Below are positions 1 to 40,284 of a stretch of DNA of 64,000 bases, piece by piece. How positions within the stretch are numbered: the first letter of the stretch is position 1; each line of letters opens with the position of its first letter. Below the pieces are notes generated by a model. It had not been told where the DNA came from. It did no database searches and worked only from the letters and a program-made list of their open reading frames with translations. Source of the DNA: Paralichthys olivaceus (taxonomy: Eukaryota; Chordata; Actinopteri; Pleuronectiformes; Paralichthyidae); NCBI RefSeq assembly GCF_024713975.1, contig NC_091111.1:15540501-15604500 (forward strand). Direction: 5' to 3'. A program made the translations under genes and the position numbers.

Positions 1-2700
1 AGGAGTGTTTTTTTTTTCTTTCTAACCAACAGCCAGGAATATAGTATACCCTTCTCTGCTCCACCAACCTAAATATGGTACATACTACACACAAGTGCTG
101 AGGTTTGATTCCTCACAACCTGCTCCACTCTCTACCTTCAAGGGAAGAGAGAAATTCTGCTGAGATTGAGACTTCATCCTTGGGCGGAGAGAGTCTGGCA
201 GACGGCTGAATGGTTAAGGATGCTCCCTCTGCAAACACAGCATACTGCACATGAGGGGATGCCAACTGAGATACAGTAACTGAGCTGGTCTGTGAACACT
301 TGAGTCGTCCTGATGACGCTGGTACAGAAACGTGTCATTTACAGACTTTCTCCTCATTTTTCACCAGATCTGCCAAATCTTTAATCCGTAAATCAGAATT
401 TGAATCACTTTTAGCACCGAGCGCCGTGAAAACGTCTTCAATGTTCATGGTACACAACAGTTTAACTGGTGATTTTTTACTCATTATTTTTCTGGCTCTG
501 ATCAGATGATTCTACTATTACCAAATGTGGTGTTATACTCAATCACCCGATGCTGTCGTACGCAGCGATCAGTATTACAGTCCCCACTCTCTGGGATACC
601 TAATGAGATTTGAACCAGCCATAGATCACTTAGTAGAGGCTTCGTCAACAGTTGCCCCATTGCAAGGTTTCAAGTTTTCTTCTCTACACTACTATTTGAT
701 GATATATTAACTTATGGATGATGCATCTGTAGATTTTCACAAAAAAAAGTGCTTTATTTCTTCATTTGTTGTTTTTTCTTTGATGATTGTATTTTGCGAG
801 TGTCGAAGCTCTAAAAACGCCCCTCGTCTCTATGTTTATATACCGTGTCCCCACTAGAGAGCAGTGTTTGCCTTTGTAACTTTGCACCTGCCTCTTTAAT
901 TTCTGACATGAGAGCACCATGAGGCCTCACAGGAAAAACTGCTGAGACCCATCACACAGGACACAACGCTGCACTTGGTGCCAACTGACTGAGCTTCTCC
1001 TTCACGTCATGCTGCCGTTGTTTTACCTTTAAACCTGATTATCGCCTTTTTCAGCAGTGTCAAACCAAGAGGACGCAGAGTTCACAGCCATCATGACCCA
1101 CTCCTAGAATAACCCTAAAATGTGGCCGACCCCCTGCCATCATTCCAAAACGACATGCCGATCAGTTAGCGTGTGTGTGCAACATGTGTGACCGTCTCCC
1201 ACCGCTCATTCCAGCCTCCATCCTCACCGCAGGTCACGCCATCATCATGTCAGTGTCATCCTCGGCTGGGGGGGACCTTTAGTCAACAGCTCATATGAGT
1301 CAGTGGTGACATCGCTCCATTCAAACAGCTGCTGTGTCAACAAGTGGTCCTGGGCTCTGACGCCAGAGGTCCCCCCCCCAAAAAACCCCCACTACCATTT
1401 ATTGATTTATTTGATTGCACATTTTAATCATTGCCATTTCTGACCTGATACAGTATGTGTGTGTATTTGTGTGTCAATCCAGGGTTATGCCAAAAACAAC
1501 ACTTTTGTTTCAGAGGATTTTGTTGCCTGAAATTCGCAGGTCTTTTCTCACCTCCCCTGTCAAACATGTCGCCCACTGTCTGAACACACTGTTCACAGGT
1601 TGTTTGTATTTGAATACAGATTCAGTAACATGGAGCTTTGGTGCGGACCTCTTTGTAAAGTAAAATAAATAAAAGTAATGCTAAGAGCAAGGGCATTTGT
1701 GTGTCTTATTTTGGTAGAGCTTCTATTGTTATGGTTCTATTTAATTTTCATCCATTTACTTATCACCTTAAATCTAAATGCACAAACAATGACTAAGATG
1801 TGGAGCTGTAGATAAGGTTTCCTCACTCTCTAGTCCCTGTAAACTTCTATTTTTAGTGGCAGCTCGTCTGCATGCGGTGCATCAACATTCCTGAAATACT
1901 GAAAGTTGGTCGAGACTGTGCAGTGACGGTAAAACCGATGGATGAGATAAGAGGGCAGGAATTCGAGCAGTGATTGGATGTGAGGTGGTGGTGGGGGGGG
2001 CTGTGATACCCTGAAATGTACAGAGGATGGATACAGAACAAATGTGCAGGAGAGGAGTCATCCAAACAATTATTAGTCCTCAGGTAAAGAGGGGAGGTAT
2101 GTGGGGGTGGATTCTGTTGAAGTTATCTAAGGTTATGCAATGCAAAACCGGATGTAGCTCACTGCCTTCAGAATAAAAGGACTCACTAACTTCAGAAAAC
2201 CTATTTTATATGGCCTAGACCATTTATCACATGAAAGATGCATTGTGCTTCACCCTGAAGAAACGATTAAAGATGAAAAAAGATAAATTAAATGTTTGTG
2301 CTTATTGACATCAAATAAAAGGGATATTTTGGAATTAACAAAATTATTTATTTTTTGCTACTGTATGTTGTATCACTTTTTCCAGAATTTTTGTTTATTT
2401 ATTCAGGATATTTACAAGTCATGTTATTTTTACTTTATTTTATTTTACTTTTCAGAACTTTATATTATGAGAATTAAATGAGTTAAATGCTTGTGTGTTT
2501 TGAATCTTGTACAGAAGTTACTCCATCCCCACTCACAACTTTTAACTTCACACATAACGTTCACTTACAACCCCTCATCCAATGTGATACAATATTAAAG
2601 AAAATTGTGCACGTAAAAATCACAAAGTTAATTTTATCTTTTTATTTTGCTCATCCCAGGCGTAAAAAAAAGATAGGATCATAATGGTTTGAGGTATTGG
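1..2700. other. Non-coding region upstream of rock2; possible 3' end of an upstream transcript
   Basis: No open frame here has a recognisable protein, a good splice pattern or more than about 80 codons. Near 1663-1675 overlapping AATAAA hexamers are followed by a GT-rich stretch (about 1692-1712), the layout of a vertebrate polyadenylation site on the + strand. The first 1.7 kb could therefore be the 3' untranslated end of a gene to the left. In mammals the gene upstream of ROCK2 in the same direction is E2F6, so that is the first candidate, but no coding residue supports it here. The rest (1.7-2.7 kb) is AT-rich and I see nothing in it. Confidence 0.3.
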
Positions 2701-2729
2701 TTCATTACATTAGATCATTGCAGTCATCA

Positions 2730-3132
2730 CAGCAGGCGTTTCCTTTTTAGGGTGTTGTTTTTGTTTTCACACAGTCTTAGTTTGAAAGTTTCCACCGGAC
2801 GTCCTCTCACTTCCTGCTGGAGCTTGACGTCGCTCAGACACGTTGAGCTCAGATCAGGTTGTTTCTGAACCTGGAAACAGACGAGACGCACCTGAGAGGG
2901 AAACGCGTCCAAGAGAAAAGAGAAGAACAGAGCAGAAGAGAGGAGAACAGAAGAGAAGGAGGAGGAGGACGTCCGCTCGGTTTCTGTTGAGACATTAATG
3001 AAACACCAGATGAATTATAAACTTGACCAACTCAGAGGAGCGGACATGAGGAGCTGAGGAGCTCAAACTCAGGCCCACGGGTTACTAGTGTGTGTTTTTG
3101 TTTCATGTGATCTGCTTTGATCTGCTTTGATC
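2730..3132 (+). promoter_or_regulatory. rock2: Probable rock2 promoter and 5' UTR
   Basis: This stretch is richer in G and C than what lies to its left and leads directly into the rock2 start codon at 3133. It contains purine-rich GAGGAG/AGAAGAG runs (about 2910-2970) and no obvious TATA box. The transcription start cannot be fixed from sequence alone. The start codon is chosen because the frame that follows carries the family N-terminus (short basic LESLIRSPQS segment) and ends in a clean donor (gtgagt). Confidence 0.4.
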
Positions 3133-31489
<28,357 letters not shown>

Positions 31490-32080
31490 CCCTGGCTGAT
31501 CAAAGATTGACTGAAAGACTGAGAAATAAATAAATAAATGCTAATCGTGGAGAGGAAACATTCAGAGGCCGGCCGTCGTCATGAGAACTGGGACCGTTTG
31601 TCAATTTAACCAGAGGAAAATGAGCATAATCTCTTGGTAACGTGTTACAGTGAGACTTCATCCAAAGAAGAAGTGAAAAAAGAAAAGCCTTGTTTTATAA
31701 TAATCATGACATAAAAAATATTATTCTGTCAGATGCAGTGGAATTGTGAAGTGTCAGGTGTGTGTGTGTGTGTGTGTGTGTGTGATCATTTGTACAGAGG
31801 ATGGAGACGTCTGTGTAGCTCCTAGTATGTGGTTGTTTTATTTTTGTGGATATGGCTGCAGCACATTATACAGAACATGCTTGTGCTGTAGATGTATGAC
31901 TACAGTTTTGCTGAATGGAAGATTTTACATCATTATGACTCTTGAATTTCTTGGACACACCTGACGACGCTAAATACTAAATAGATCCCGTTAAGACGTA
32001 AAGACAGAATAATGTGAACTGAACAGAGATGATGTGCTATTTTTTTCTTAACATCCATGACAAATTCAAATAAACTCTGT
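31490..32080 (+). other. rock2: rock2 3' UTR with two polyadenylation signal candidates
   Basis: The TAA at 31487-31489 is followed by overlapping AATAAA hexamers at about 31525-31538 and by a second AATAAA at 32069-32074. A (GT)n tract at 31758-31784 lies between them. The distal site is the more likely main end because the proximal signal is only about 35 nt after the stop. Confidence 0.5.
31758..31784. repeat. (GT)n microsatellite in the rock2 3' UTR
   Basis: About 13 GT units between the two polyadenylation candidates. Confidence 0.9.
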
Positions 32081-32099
32081 TACCCTGAAAATGGAGGAT

Positions 32100-34060
32100 T
32101 CATGTTTTTATTTGTGTTGAAATATCATGTGTCCTTTCGAATATGTTGATGTTGAAGAAGAACATGACTTGCAGCGCCGCAGACAGTGAGTCTGACGCTT
32201 TCTTTTGTGTCTTGACGTCTCATCTTGAAGCTTTTCGACTGAATTTCACACAACAATTTTCCCTCCAGCGTCGAGACAGAATCAAAAGAGGAAATGCAGT
32301 GTATACAATGTGTGTTTGAGTGTGGAACTTATATCATTGTGAGGACCATTTTGCGCACAGACCTTACGGAGTGAGCGCATTTTGGCCGATCCTCACTTTC
32401 TTTCAAAGAGCTGTTGAACGGTTTATTCTTGCTCTGTGTGTTTAGACGTGTGTGTATATTATGTATATATTTGTATGCATGTATATGTGTATCAATATAT
32501 ACAGTACATATGTGTTATATCTACAAATAATTATACTACATAAGTATCCTAATTGTATAAATAACACTACTAGTAAACTAGAGTAATGTAGCAGGTATAT
32601 GTGAATGCAGTATATGTTTCGGGAGTTTGAAGTATTGCTGCATAGTTTTGTCTGTAGCTCAGTGCTGCATGTGGAGTGAGTGGGCCTGACTAAAATAAAT
32701 CTTTCAGAACAGCCTAAAGCTAACTGGCACTCGTCATACATTATGTATGGCGGTTCATCGTGTTGCCCATCTGCTAAATTCTCACTGCAGGTCCAATCCA
32801 TTCTCTGTATCAGCTGGCGTGAAACCCACTGTGCTGACCAGTGTGACCTCAGGTGGCACGAAGCCTTCTGCTGCTGTTCCTCCTCATCGTGAAGTCTCTT
32901 CATTTACAATTCAAACAATTTACTGTCGTGATTTAAATCTAAACATTGAATGCATGTACAAGTTTGACCTTAATGTTCTTACTTGAATGTATTATTTCAT
33001 GTATTTTCTTATTTCGCTGTTTTATACTTCATGTTTACATTTGATTGAAAATTCTTGTTCTTTCTATTCTACATTTCTTTTAGAGCTGGAGTTTACGTGG
33101 ATTAAAAGTTTACATACCAAACATGGGGTAAGTTTACGAAATATGATGCACTGTTATAGATTAAACTACCTGCTACTTATATATTTTTACCTAAATAACA
33201 TTTAAATTTGGGACTTTTACTCATAATGGAACAATTCTACATTCCTTGAAAGTATCTTTAAGGAACTTGGGTTTTATTTGAATGTTGTCTTTTAGGTTAT
33301 TTTTCTACACTTTCAATCGATGTTTATTTGGCAAGAGTAGTTTATAAGTTTATAAAAAAAGTTTGTTCTTATTCTAATAGAATACACACATTCATAGATG
33401 CAATTTTTATTCTATATGATTTGTTTTACTTGTGTTGTTTTCACATTATTGTATAAATACATTTACTGAAGTTACATATATATATATATATATATATGTG
33501 TGTGTTCCTTGGTTCCATACTGTCCACTCCCTGCTATATATAACTAAGCCATGCGACTTTAACTGTTTGCATCTGGGCACAGTGAATAATTTATTTCTGC
33601 TGAGCCAACACCTCGAGTCTCGAAGTAGCTTTTCTGATGATGAATCTAATTTTTAGCAAAATAAATCCAATACACCTGATTTTAAACTGATGATCATGCA
33701 TTTCCGCTTCTTTCCCACACGCTCACTCTCCCTCGCTGCCTCTGTAGAAGAATCCAAAGAAGAAATTATTGTAAACATCTGACTTAAAGTGTTTCACTCA
33801 GCAAAACCATCGCTCACATATGTTCGCAGTAATGTTTTAAACTTGATATTCTCAAATCAGCCGTTTTTAAAGCTGAAATGGCAAAATCACAATCCAGCTT
33901 TTGTACTTGCCCTTCAGGTTAGTCACTCACTCTGTTGCAACTGCATATCCTTGACAAATGTCTGTGTAGTGACGGGTCAGTGTTTGCTCAGTGAGTAATG
34001 ATTAGACTGGGGGGGGGATTCTGAGCCCCCGGTAATTTGCAAGTGAGCGCTGCTGAATCT
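32100..34060. other. Intergenic region between rock2 and the LRG-like pair
   Basis: AT-rich DNA with no supported gene. It contains a short (TA)n tract at 33475-33496. Open frames of up to about 150 codons occur on both strands, but they have no family-like composition, no splice context and no repeats of the neighbouring genes. I see nothing else in it. Confidence 0.5.
33475..33496. repeat. (TA)n microsatellite
   Basis: Eleven TA units. Confidence 0.9.
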
Positions 34061-34109
34061 GATGTAAGGAGCAGACCGGCTGATACAGATTCAACTAGAA
34101 GAGAAGACG
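34060..34109 (+). other. Probable 5' untranslated exon of the first LRG-like gene
   Basis: The donor gagaagacg/gtaagt at 34109-34110 lies 170 bp before the acceptor gtctcag ending at 34279, directly in front of the start codon at 34282. The tandem neighbour has the same arrangement (donor at 35988, acceptor at 36070), so a non-coding first exon is likely. The transcription start, and so the left end given here, is approximate. Confidence 0.45.
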
Positions 34110-34281
34110 GTAAGTTTAATTTCGTTACTCGTGTATCATGTGCATGACCTGGAAATGACGTCACTTGTACTTAATTTATTGTTGCAGTGGTGCAATCCGT
34201 CAGGGAGATATTTAAGTTTTCCAAACGTGCCGTCTGCTTAATATTTAATTCTCTGCATCCTCTCTGTCTTGTGTCTCAGTG

Positions 34282-35274
34282 ATGAACGCCCTCTTCGCTC
34301 TCCTTTGCTTGGCATACTTCTGCCATGGTGCCCTCTCCTGCCCAGCTCTTTGCAAGTGTTACACCAGAAGAGCTGAGGTGGTCTGTAACGAGGTTCCCCT
34401 GACGGAGTTCCCCTCCGAGGGTCTCCTGAGGAACACCACCATGCTCACGATCCAGTTGACCAACATCACCTCCATCTCCGAGAGGCACCTGGACGTCACG
34501 CCCCTGCTGCAGGAGCTCCACATGTTCAGCAACCACCTGCAGCATCTTCCCCCCAATCTCCTCAGGGGTGTTCCTCACCTCCACACTTTGGATCTGACGG
34601 GAAACAAACTGGCCGAGCTGCCCGCCAACGTCTTCAGCCACGCTCCACTCCGCAGCCTGGTGCTGAAGGATAATCTGATTGAGAAAGTGGATGCAGAGTG
34701 GCTTCCTGATAACAGCACTCTCACCTGGTTGGATTTATCTGGAAATCTAATAAGAAAGGTCCCAAGTGTTCTGCTCCAGAAGCTGCCGCAGCTCGAGAGT
34801 CTCGACCTCTCCAACAACCGTCTGGAGATGATCTCTGCAAACTCTCTGGACAAGCTCACCAAACTGGAGAGGCTGAACCTGCAGGACAACAAACTAGAAA
34901 CCCTGGATGCATCTGTACTCGAGAGCAGCCGCAACCTCACCTACCTGTTCCTCTCTCGCAACAAGCTCAACAAGATCCCCCCAAAGCTGTTTCAGGAGCT
35001 CACTGAACTCAGGGTCCTGAGTCTGGACGACAACCAGCTGAGCCACATCCCTCCAGGTTCTCTGGACCAGCTGAGCTCCTTGGACGAGGATGGTCTGGAT
35101 CTGACCTCCAACCCCTGGCAGTGTGATGGGAAGGTGGAGTACCTGTGGAGGTGGCTGCAGAAGAACAAGAAGAAGCTGTTCCTGCCACAGACCATCATAT
35201 GTGCTTCACCTCCGTCTTTATTGGGGCGGTTGGTTATGTCGCTGACTGCAAGTGAACTAAATCTTCAGTCTTAA
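34282..35274 (+). CDS. Secreted leucine-rich-repeat protein, leucine-rich alpha-2-glycoprotein (LRG1)-like, copy 1
   Basis: The 330-residue product has a hydrophobic signal peptide (MNALFALLCLAYFCHGALS), an LRR N-cap (CPALCKCYTRRAEVVC), about eight 24-residue leucine-rich repeats (LxxLxLxxNxL) from residue 45 to 275, and an LRR C-cap (SNPWQCDGKVEYLWRWLQKN). There is no membrane segment or GPI signal, so it should be secreted. Potential N-glycosylation sites are at NTT, NIT, NST and NLT. Length, repeat number and a C-cap beginning (L)DLTSNPWxCD with WRWLQ fit LRG1, a mammalian acute-phase plasma glycoprotein that modulates TGF-beta signalling. Other small extracellular LRR proteins are possible, so no symbol is given. 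The coding part is a single exon starting just after the acceptor at 34279; the ATG chosen is the first one and begins the signal peptide. Confidence 0.88.
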   Translation: MNALFALLCLAYFCHGALSCPALCKCYTRRAEVVCNEVPLTEFPSEGLLRNTTMLTIQLTNITSISERHLDVTPLLQELHMFSNHLQHLPPNLLRGVPHLHTLDLTGNKLAELPANVFSHAPLRSLVLKDNLIEKVDAEWLPDNSTLTWLDLSGNLIRKVPSVLLQKLPQLESLDLSNNRLEMISANSLDKLTKLERLNLQDNKLETLDASVLESSRNLTYLFLSRNKLNKIPPKLFQELTELRVLSLDDNQLSHIPPGSLDQLSSLDEDGLDLTSNPWQCDGKVEYLWRWLQKNKKKLFLPQTIICASPPSLLGRLVMSLTASELNLQS

Positions 35275-35569
35275 CAGTTTCCATCGTCGTGTTGGTTATT
35301 ATCTGATGTGGTGAAGTTCACAGTTCAGCCTGTCACAACTGTCACACATTTTAATAACTGAATAATTAAATATGATGTGAGTAAAACAGATATGATTGTG
35401 GCTTTGTTTGCACTTCACTTGCAGATACAAAGAGTTGTAACACATTGGTTTTGGAAATTATCTTTTTCACTCTATCGCCAAAAACGTGTTTGAAGATTTA
35501 AACCATCTATACGAGCCGTAAACATGAAGCAATACTTTTACAGCCTCTGATCCACAATGTTTTTAACTG

Positions 35570-35715
35570 CATTTGTCTGTTATTTAGCAGGATTACGCAG
35601 AAACTAAGGGACAGATTTCCACGAAACTGGGTGGAAGGATGTGTTATCAGTCAGGGAAGAACTCACTCCATTTTAGTGAGGACCCTGATCAGAAGGTAGT
35701 TCCAGGAAATTAAAA
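35570..35715 (+). repeat. Dispersed fish repeat fragment (family 1)
   Basis: The segment with agcaggattacgcagaaac and cacgaaactgggtggaagg matches four other diverged copies in this window (10890-11040, 45540-45665, 46250-46570, 54440-54650) in word order. It lies between the two LRG-like genes. I recognise it as a repeat common in fish genomes but do not assign a family name. Confidence 0.6.
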
Positions 35716-35929
35716 ATAAAATCCTGACAAGAGAATATGAAAGTGGATTAAAGGGAAACATTTAAACGACGTGGAAAATTCCTGCAAAAACAAAATATTG
35801 ATTTGTGTGTGGTACTTTTAGAAAGTACAGAGAAAAGTGAACTGCCCACCACTTGATGAGCTGGTTTATTTGCTATTGACTTTGTTTGCCTCTTGCAACA
35901 TTTTATGTTCTGAGTCACATGTACTCGAC

Positions 35930-35987
35930 ATAACAAATAAAACGAGTCCACGTCCAAAACAGAGGGAGTTCTGCTTTTCCCCGTCAG
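35930..35987 (+). other. Probable 5' untranslated exon of the second LRG-like gene
   Basis: A donor ccgtcag/gtaggt at 35987-35988 precedes an 83 bp intron ending ctctctgcag at 36070. The structure mirrors the upstream copy, as expected if both arose by tandem duplication. The left end is approximate. Confidence 0.42.
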
Positions 35988-36078
35988 GTAGGTTCATGCA
36001 TTTGAGATCATGATTTTTACAATGTGATGATTTTAAATATGAATAATGTGTGTATCTGTTCTCTCTGCAGTGTTAAAG

Positions 36079-37074
36079 ATGAACTTGTGGCTGCTCCTGA
36101 CTCTTGCTGCCCTGGCTGAATGCCATTACTCCTGCCCGGATCTCTGCTCCTGCTCGGTTCGTACAACAGAGGTGTTTTGTGGCCAAAGCTCCCTCACACG
36201 TTTCCCTGTCGACGGTTTGTCTCCCAACACCACCCAACTTTCCATCCAGTCCACCGGCCTCGCCGCTGTTACTGCCCATCATCTGAGCATGGTTCCCCTT
36301 TTAAACAACCTCCAGCTCTATCACAACAACCTGACAAGCCTCCCACCAGATCTGCTGAAGGGGGTTCCTCGCTTGAACACATTAGATCTCACTGGGAACC
36401 AGCTCGTTCACCTGCCTCCCAACATTTTTAGCCACGCCTCACTCCATAATCTGGTGCTGAAGAATAATCGGATAGAAAAAGTTGACGCCGAGTGGTTCTC
36501 CGTCAACAGCAGTGTGAGGTGGTTGGACTTGTCTGGGAATCTTTTAACCGGCATCCCGTCTGCTCTGCTCCTGAAGCTGCCTCATCTCCAGAGCCTTGAC
36601 TTGAGCAATAACAATCTGCAGGAGCTACAACCTGACGCCCTGACAAACCTGCACCACCTGGAGACGCTGAACCTCGCCAGGAACCAGTTGACCTCCCTGA
36701 AACCTGCTACTTTCAGCCACAACCTGAAACTATCCCATCTTTTCCTGCAGGAGAATCAACTCCGAGATCTGCCAGCAACCCTCCTCCAGGGTCTCCAAAA
36801 CCTTGAGCATCTGCTGCTGAATCAGAATCGGCTGCAGTATCTCCCCTTGGGTTTTCTGGATGAGGGGGGATCCTCTTTTATGGTAATCTTATCATTGAAC
36901 CCCTGGGTGTGTGATGAGAAGATTGAGTTTCTGAAGAAGTGGCTGAATGCCCATCCTGAAAACGTATTCTTTCTGGACGAGGTGACCTGTGCAGGGCCCG
37001 AAGCTCTGAAACATCGACAAGTGGCATCTTTGACTGACAGCGAGCTTGGTCTTCTAAAATTAGAGATGGGGTGA
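36079..37074 (+). CDS. Secreted leucine-rich-repeat protein, LRG1-like, copy 2
   Basis: The 331-residue product has the same plan as its upstream neighbour: signal peptide (MNLWLLLTLAALAECHYS), LRR N-cap (CPDLCSCSVRTTEVFC), about eight leucine-rich repeats and an LRR C-cap (NPWVCDEKIEFLKKWL with TCAGPEAL). The C-cap residues CAGPEA are the same as I recall in mammalian LRG1. Both copies share blocks such as LDLTGN, LVLKxNxIEKVDAEW and LDLSNN, which shows tandem duplication, but they are well diverged. Potential N-glycosylation sites are NTT, NLT and NSS. An upstream in-frame ATG at 36046 lies before the splice acceptor and is not used. A polyadenylation signal AATAAA sits at 37155-37160. Likely a secreted plasma or extracellular protein. 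Confidence 0.88.
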   Translation: MNLWLLLTLAALAECHYSCPDLCSCSVRTTEVFCGQSSLTRFPVDGLSPNTTQLSIQSTGLAAVTAHHLSMVPLLNNLQLYHNNLTSLPPDLLKGVPRLNTLDLTGNQLVHLPPNIFSHASLHNLVLKNNRIEKVDAEWFSVNSSVRWLDLSGNLLTGIPSALLLKLPHLQSLDLSNNNLQELQPDALTNLHHLETLNLARNQLTSLKPATFSHNLKLSHLFLQENQLRDLPATLLQGLQNLEHLLLNQNRLQYLPLGFLDEGGSSFMVILSLNPWVCDEKIEFLKKWLNAHPENVFFLDEVTCAGPEALKHRQVASLTDSELGLLKLEMG

Positions 37075-37738
37075 ATAAAAAAAAAAAGATATTTAGTCCC
37101 ATCATCCTTCGCTCTTATGTCAAACAAGAAAATACCACAGTTTTAAAAACCTGAAATAAACTTAACAATGAATTCCTTTGATGCTTGTTTTTGTCATCAT
37201 TTGGATATAGTCCAGCCCACTGGGTGGCGCAAGATCCTCAAATATTTTTCAGCGCAATGAGCTGAAGAGGTGGTGCAGCTCATTTTAGAACCAGATTAAT
37301 GCAGATCTCAGGCAAACATGCATCAAAACAAATGTGACAGGAAAAATATTCTGATTATATTGATTTTTTAAAAAAAAGCACAAGGCACATAATGTATAAG
37401 TAATTCACAGTTTGGGTAAACTAGATGCTTAAATCTTTTTATCTGAAATGACTAACACTATTTTCATGAATTTAAGGTACAATCCAAGCATCTTGAAAAG
37501 AAAATGGTGGTGTTTGATATTTCCATGAGATGAAAGCACACTTACCTCCTTCATGTGTCTTCCTGTGAATCCTTACTCCAACACATCAGTCTTGTTTCAG
37601 TCATGCCCTTCTGTTTTTAATGATGTTGAGCATGTAGGAGTGTGTGGGCAGAGCAATGCAAGTGTCTTCCTGCTGACCTCCGCTGGTTGTGTTTAAATAT
37701 CCCTCGTTCTTTCTCTTTCCTTAGGTCTCTTTCTCATT

Positions 37739-37740
<2 letters not shown>

Positions 37741-37769
<29 letters not shown>
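37741..37769. repeat. (GT)n microsatellite
   Basis: About 14 GT units. Confidence 0.9.
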
Positions 37770-40284
37770 CATCTTCTATAGGGCCCCACACCTCCTGTTC
37801 TCCATCCTTGATCACAGTGAGTGCACCGGACTGTAATTTATTACCTTTATAATTTATATAACTGTAATTTACATACCCTGATACAATATAGACCATTGCC
37901 TCCACTAAATACTGTTACTTATGGAAATTAAATCTAAATGTTCCCCAAAGAGCAGGAGAAACACCTCGGAGGTTTGATTCATGGGGTTCATTCTACTATA
38001 AAAACATAAATTGCATCCTGTTAATAAATTCAATTATCTAGTTGAATTTACTTAATTCAATTTAGCTAATTAAATGTAATCATTTGCCTTTGTTCAATAG
38101 TTGGATTTATCTAAAGGTTGGTGAAGTGGGTTTGTGAACAGATGCAGGTCTGAGTCGAGTTCTCCATCTAATTAGAACCATCTGTTTGGGGGGGGACAGT
38201 GGAGAAGCAGGCTCTCCTTGACAATATACTGCTGCTCTTTGGGCAAGATATTCAATCTCCATCTGCTCCAGCCAACACCCCACGGCACTGATCCCTGTGC
38301 TCCTTAGATACATGAGGATGAAGCTCTTGCCCTGATAAGTATGGAGGAACAGAGCCTCGCTCTCTGGCATGATGCCGTTCTCGGCTAATGATAACTGAAT
38401 GAAACCGATATCTAAAAGGTCACATGCACGGTTTTCACGCTTTTGAAACTGACTGTGGCCTTTCTGACTTGGTTATGTAGTAATTGAGACGGTATTGTCT
38501 TTGATAGCTTCTCATTAGCTCATAACAGGGGAGTAATCACTTGACATTTTTGTCATAACCAGCTCAGAAAGGCTTCCTCTGATATCTGCAGTAGTAAACT
38601 CAGGCTAATGTTTGCTTTCCTTTTTTTATTCTTTCCTCAACGGAAAGTTTGGAAAATATGTGCCCGTCAATAAACTCAATAAATGAGCAGTGGTTCCATT
38701 TTATGCTTTTTGTATTTCAATGCCACAAAATTTGAAGGTAAATATTTATATTGTTTCTTAGCATAAAGGATTTAAGAGATAAACACAGAATTGTTATACA
38801 ATAATTAACCCGATACAAATAGTAAATGTTTCTTAGCTATTGAAATTCTACAATCACTGTTTTCAGGCTTATTTATGTTTAATCAACCTCCAAAATAAGA
38901 ACAATCCAAACTCAACAGGACGACACAGCTGTTGAAACATCAAACCATTACTCTGTTATATTTCGTTCAGTTTAGGCCCCATACATCATTAACCATTCCA
39001 AAACAGATGATTCAAGGACTGAACTGAAGAACTATTAATCACAAAAAGAGAAAATCCCATTTGAGTTCCTCCTCTCACAAGACACCCATCCATCCCTCTG
39101 CTCTTTATCTGCACTGCTGCTGTGCATCTCTGCTCTTCAACCTTGATCCTTCTCCGGTCAAACTCACCTTCTTACGCTTACGTGTGTTTGAGCTCAGGCT
39201 GGAGTAAGAAAAGACGAGTCTGTTGGACTCATTAAAAGTGAACCTGAAGGTGGGTGAGAGGAGTCACACTGTGGCTGCCTTCAGGAGCTTGAGGCCATTA
39301 CCAAGTGAGCACTTAACAACACTAAAACCCACCGAGCCCTTTGTCAACCATCCCACGCTTTAATTTTCTTTTCATTTTTTTTATTCGGGATTGATGTCGT
39401 TTTGTTTATGCCTCAAACCTGAGTGTTTTCAGGACCAGCATGCTTTGCATCTCTCTAACCACTCATCAGCATCAATTTTATCCAAATAGCCTGAACTCGT
39501 GCAATAACCGGCATAATTGTATGTGCATTTTATTCGTCGCATTGTCCTGCTCATAAATCATCCCTCCACTCGACAACACAAACACGGGAAAAGGAATGTG
39601 CTGCCGCCTTCAAGCATTATCTCATTATTGGGAAAGAGAGCTGAAGCCGTTTCCCAATCTGTATGAATGGTTGTTGTAAACGGCCCCTCGTGCTCTCCTG
39701 GGAAATGGGCTATTAAGGGGCTCTTCCTAGATGGTCGCTGAACATAACACGGCCACAAATTCAGGCTGCTCTATTGAGGGGAATAAAGGTTTCGATGGAG
39801 CACACAGAAGTAGAAGAAGTAATTGTGAAACAAAGAGGCGATAAAGAATAAAAAGTGAAAAAAAAATCAAGCTGACAACAATTTAGTAATGACGAAATTA
39901 GAGAGGACACAAAGCAGCAGAGTTGATGAATATTTTGGGCTTTTCTCAGCCAGATACAGACGCAGCAGATGAAACTATTGATAAAACAACATAGGAATGT
40001 ACCAGCAGAGACAACAGATAACAAATATCAAGTTTCACACAAATGACACATTTTCTTTCGTAGCTCCAGTGATATAAGTGATTTTTGGATTTCTTTCCCC
40101 AGGTTTGAAGTATTTTTCGCCAAACCGATGAATGAATGTGAATAGAACTTGTAAAGAATAATGAAAAACTACTGCTTCTTCTTTCAAAAGTCCCAAAAGT
40201 CGAGTTTCCATCCAAATCGGTCAACTGTCAATTTTAACATTTTCAGAAAAACACCAAAATAAAAGTCCTTCGATGTGGCCCACA

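Noticed and set aside
195-260. tRNA-like A-box (ggctgaatggttaagg) near the left edge
   Set aside because: It resembles the D-arm of a class II tRNA or tRNA-derived SINE, but no B-box follows at the right distance and the acceptor stem cannot be formed. A ggtttgattcc word at about 112 lies upstream, in the wrong order.
32442-32903. 153-codon minus-strand frame after rock2
   Set aside because: Ends in runs of Tyr/Ile from AT-rich repeats; no domain and no neighbouring exon.
34276-34641. Minus-strand frame over the first LRG-like gene
   Set aside because: Shadow of the leucine-rich repeats; no start context or family match.
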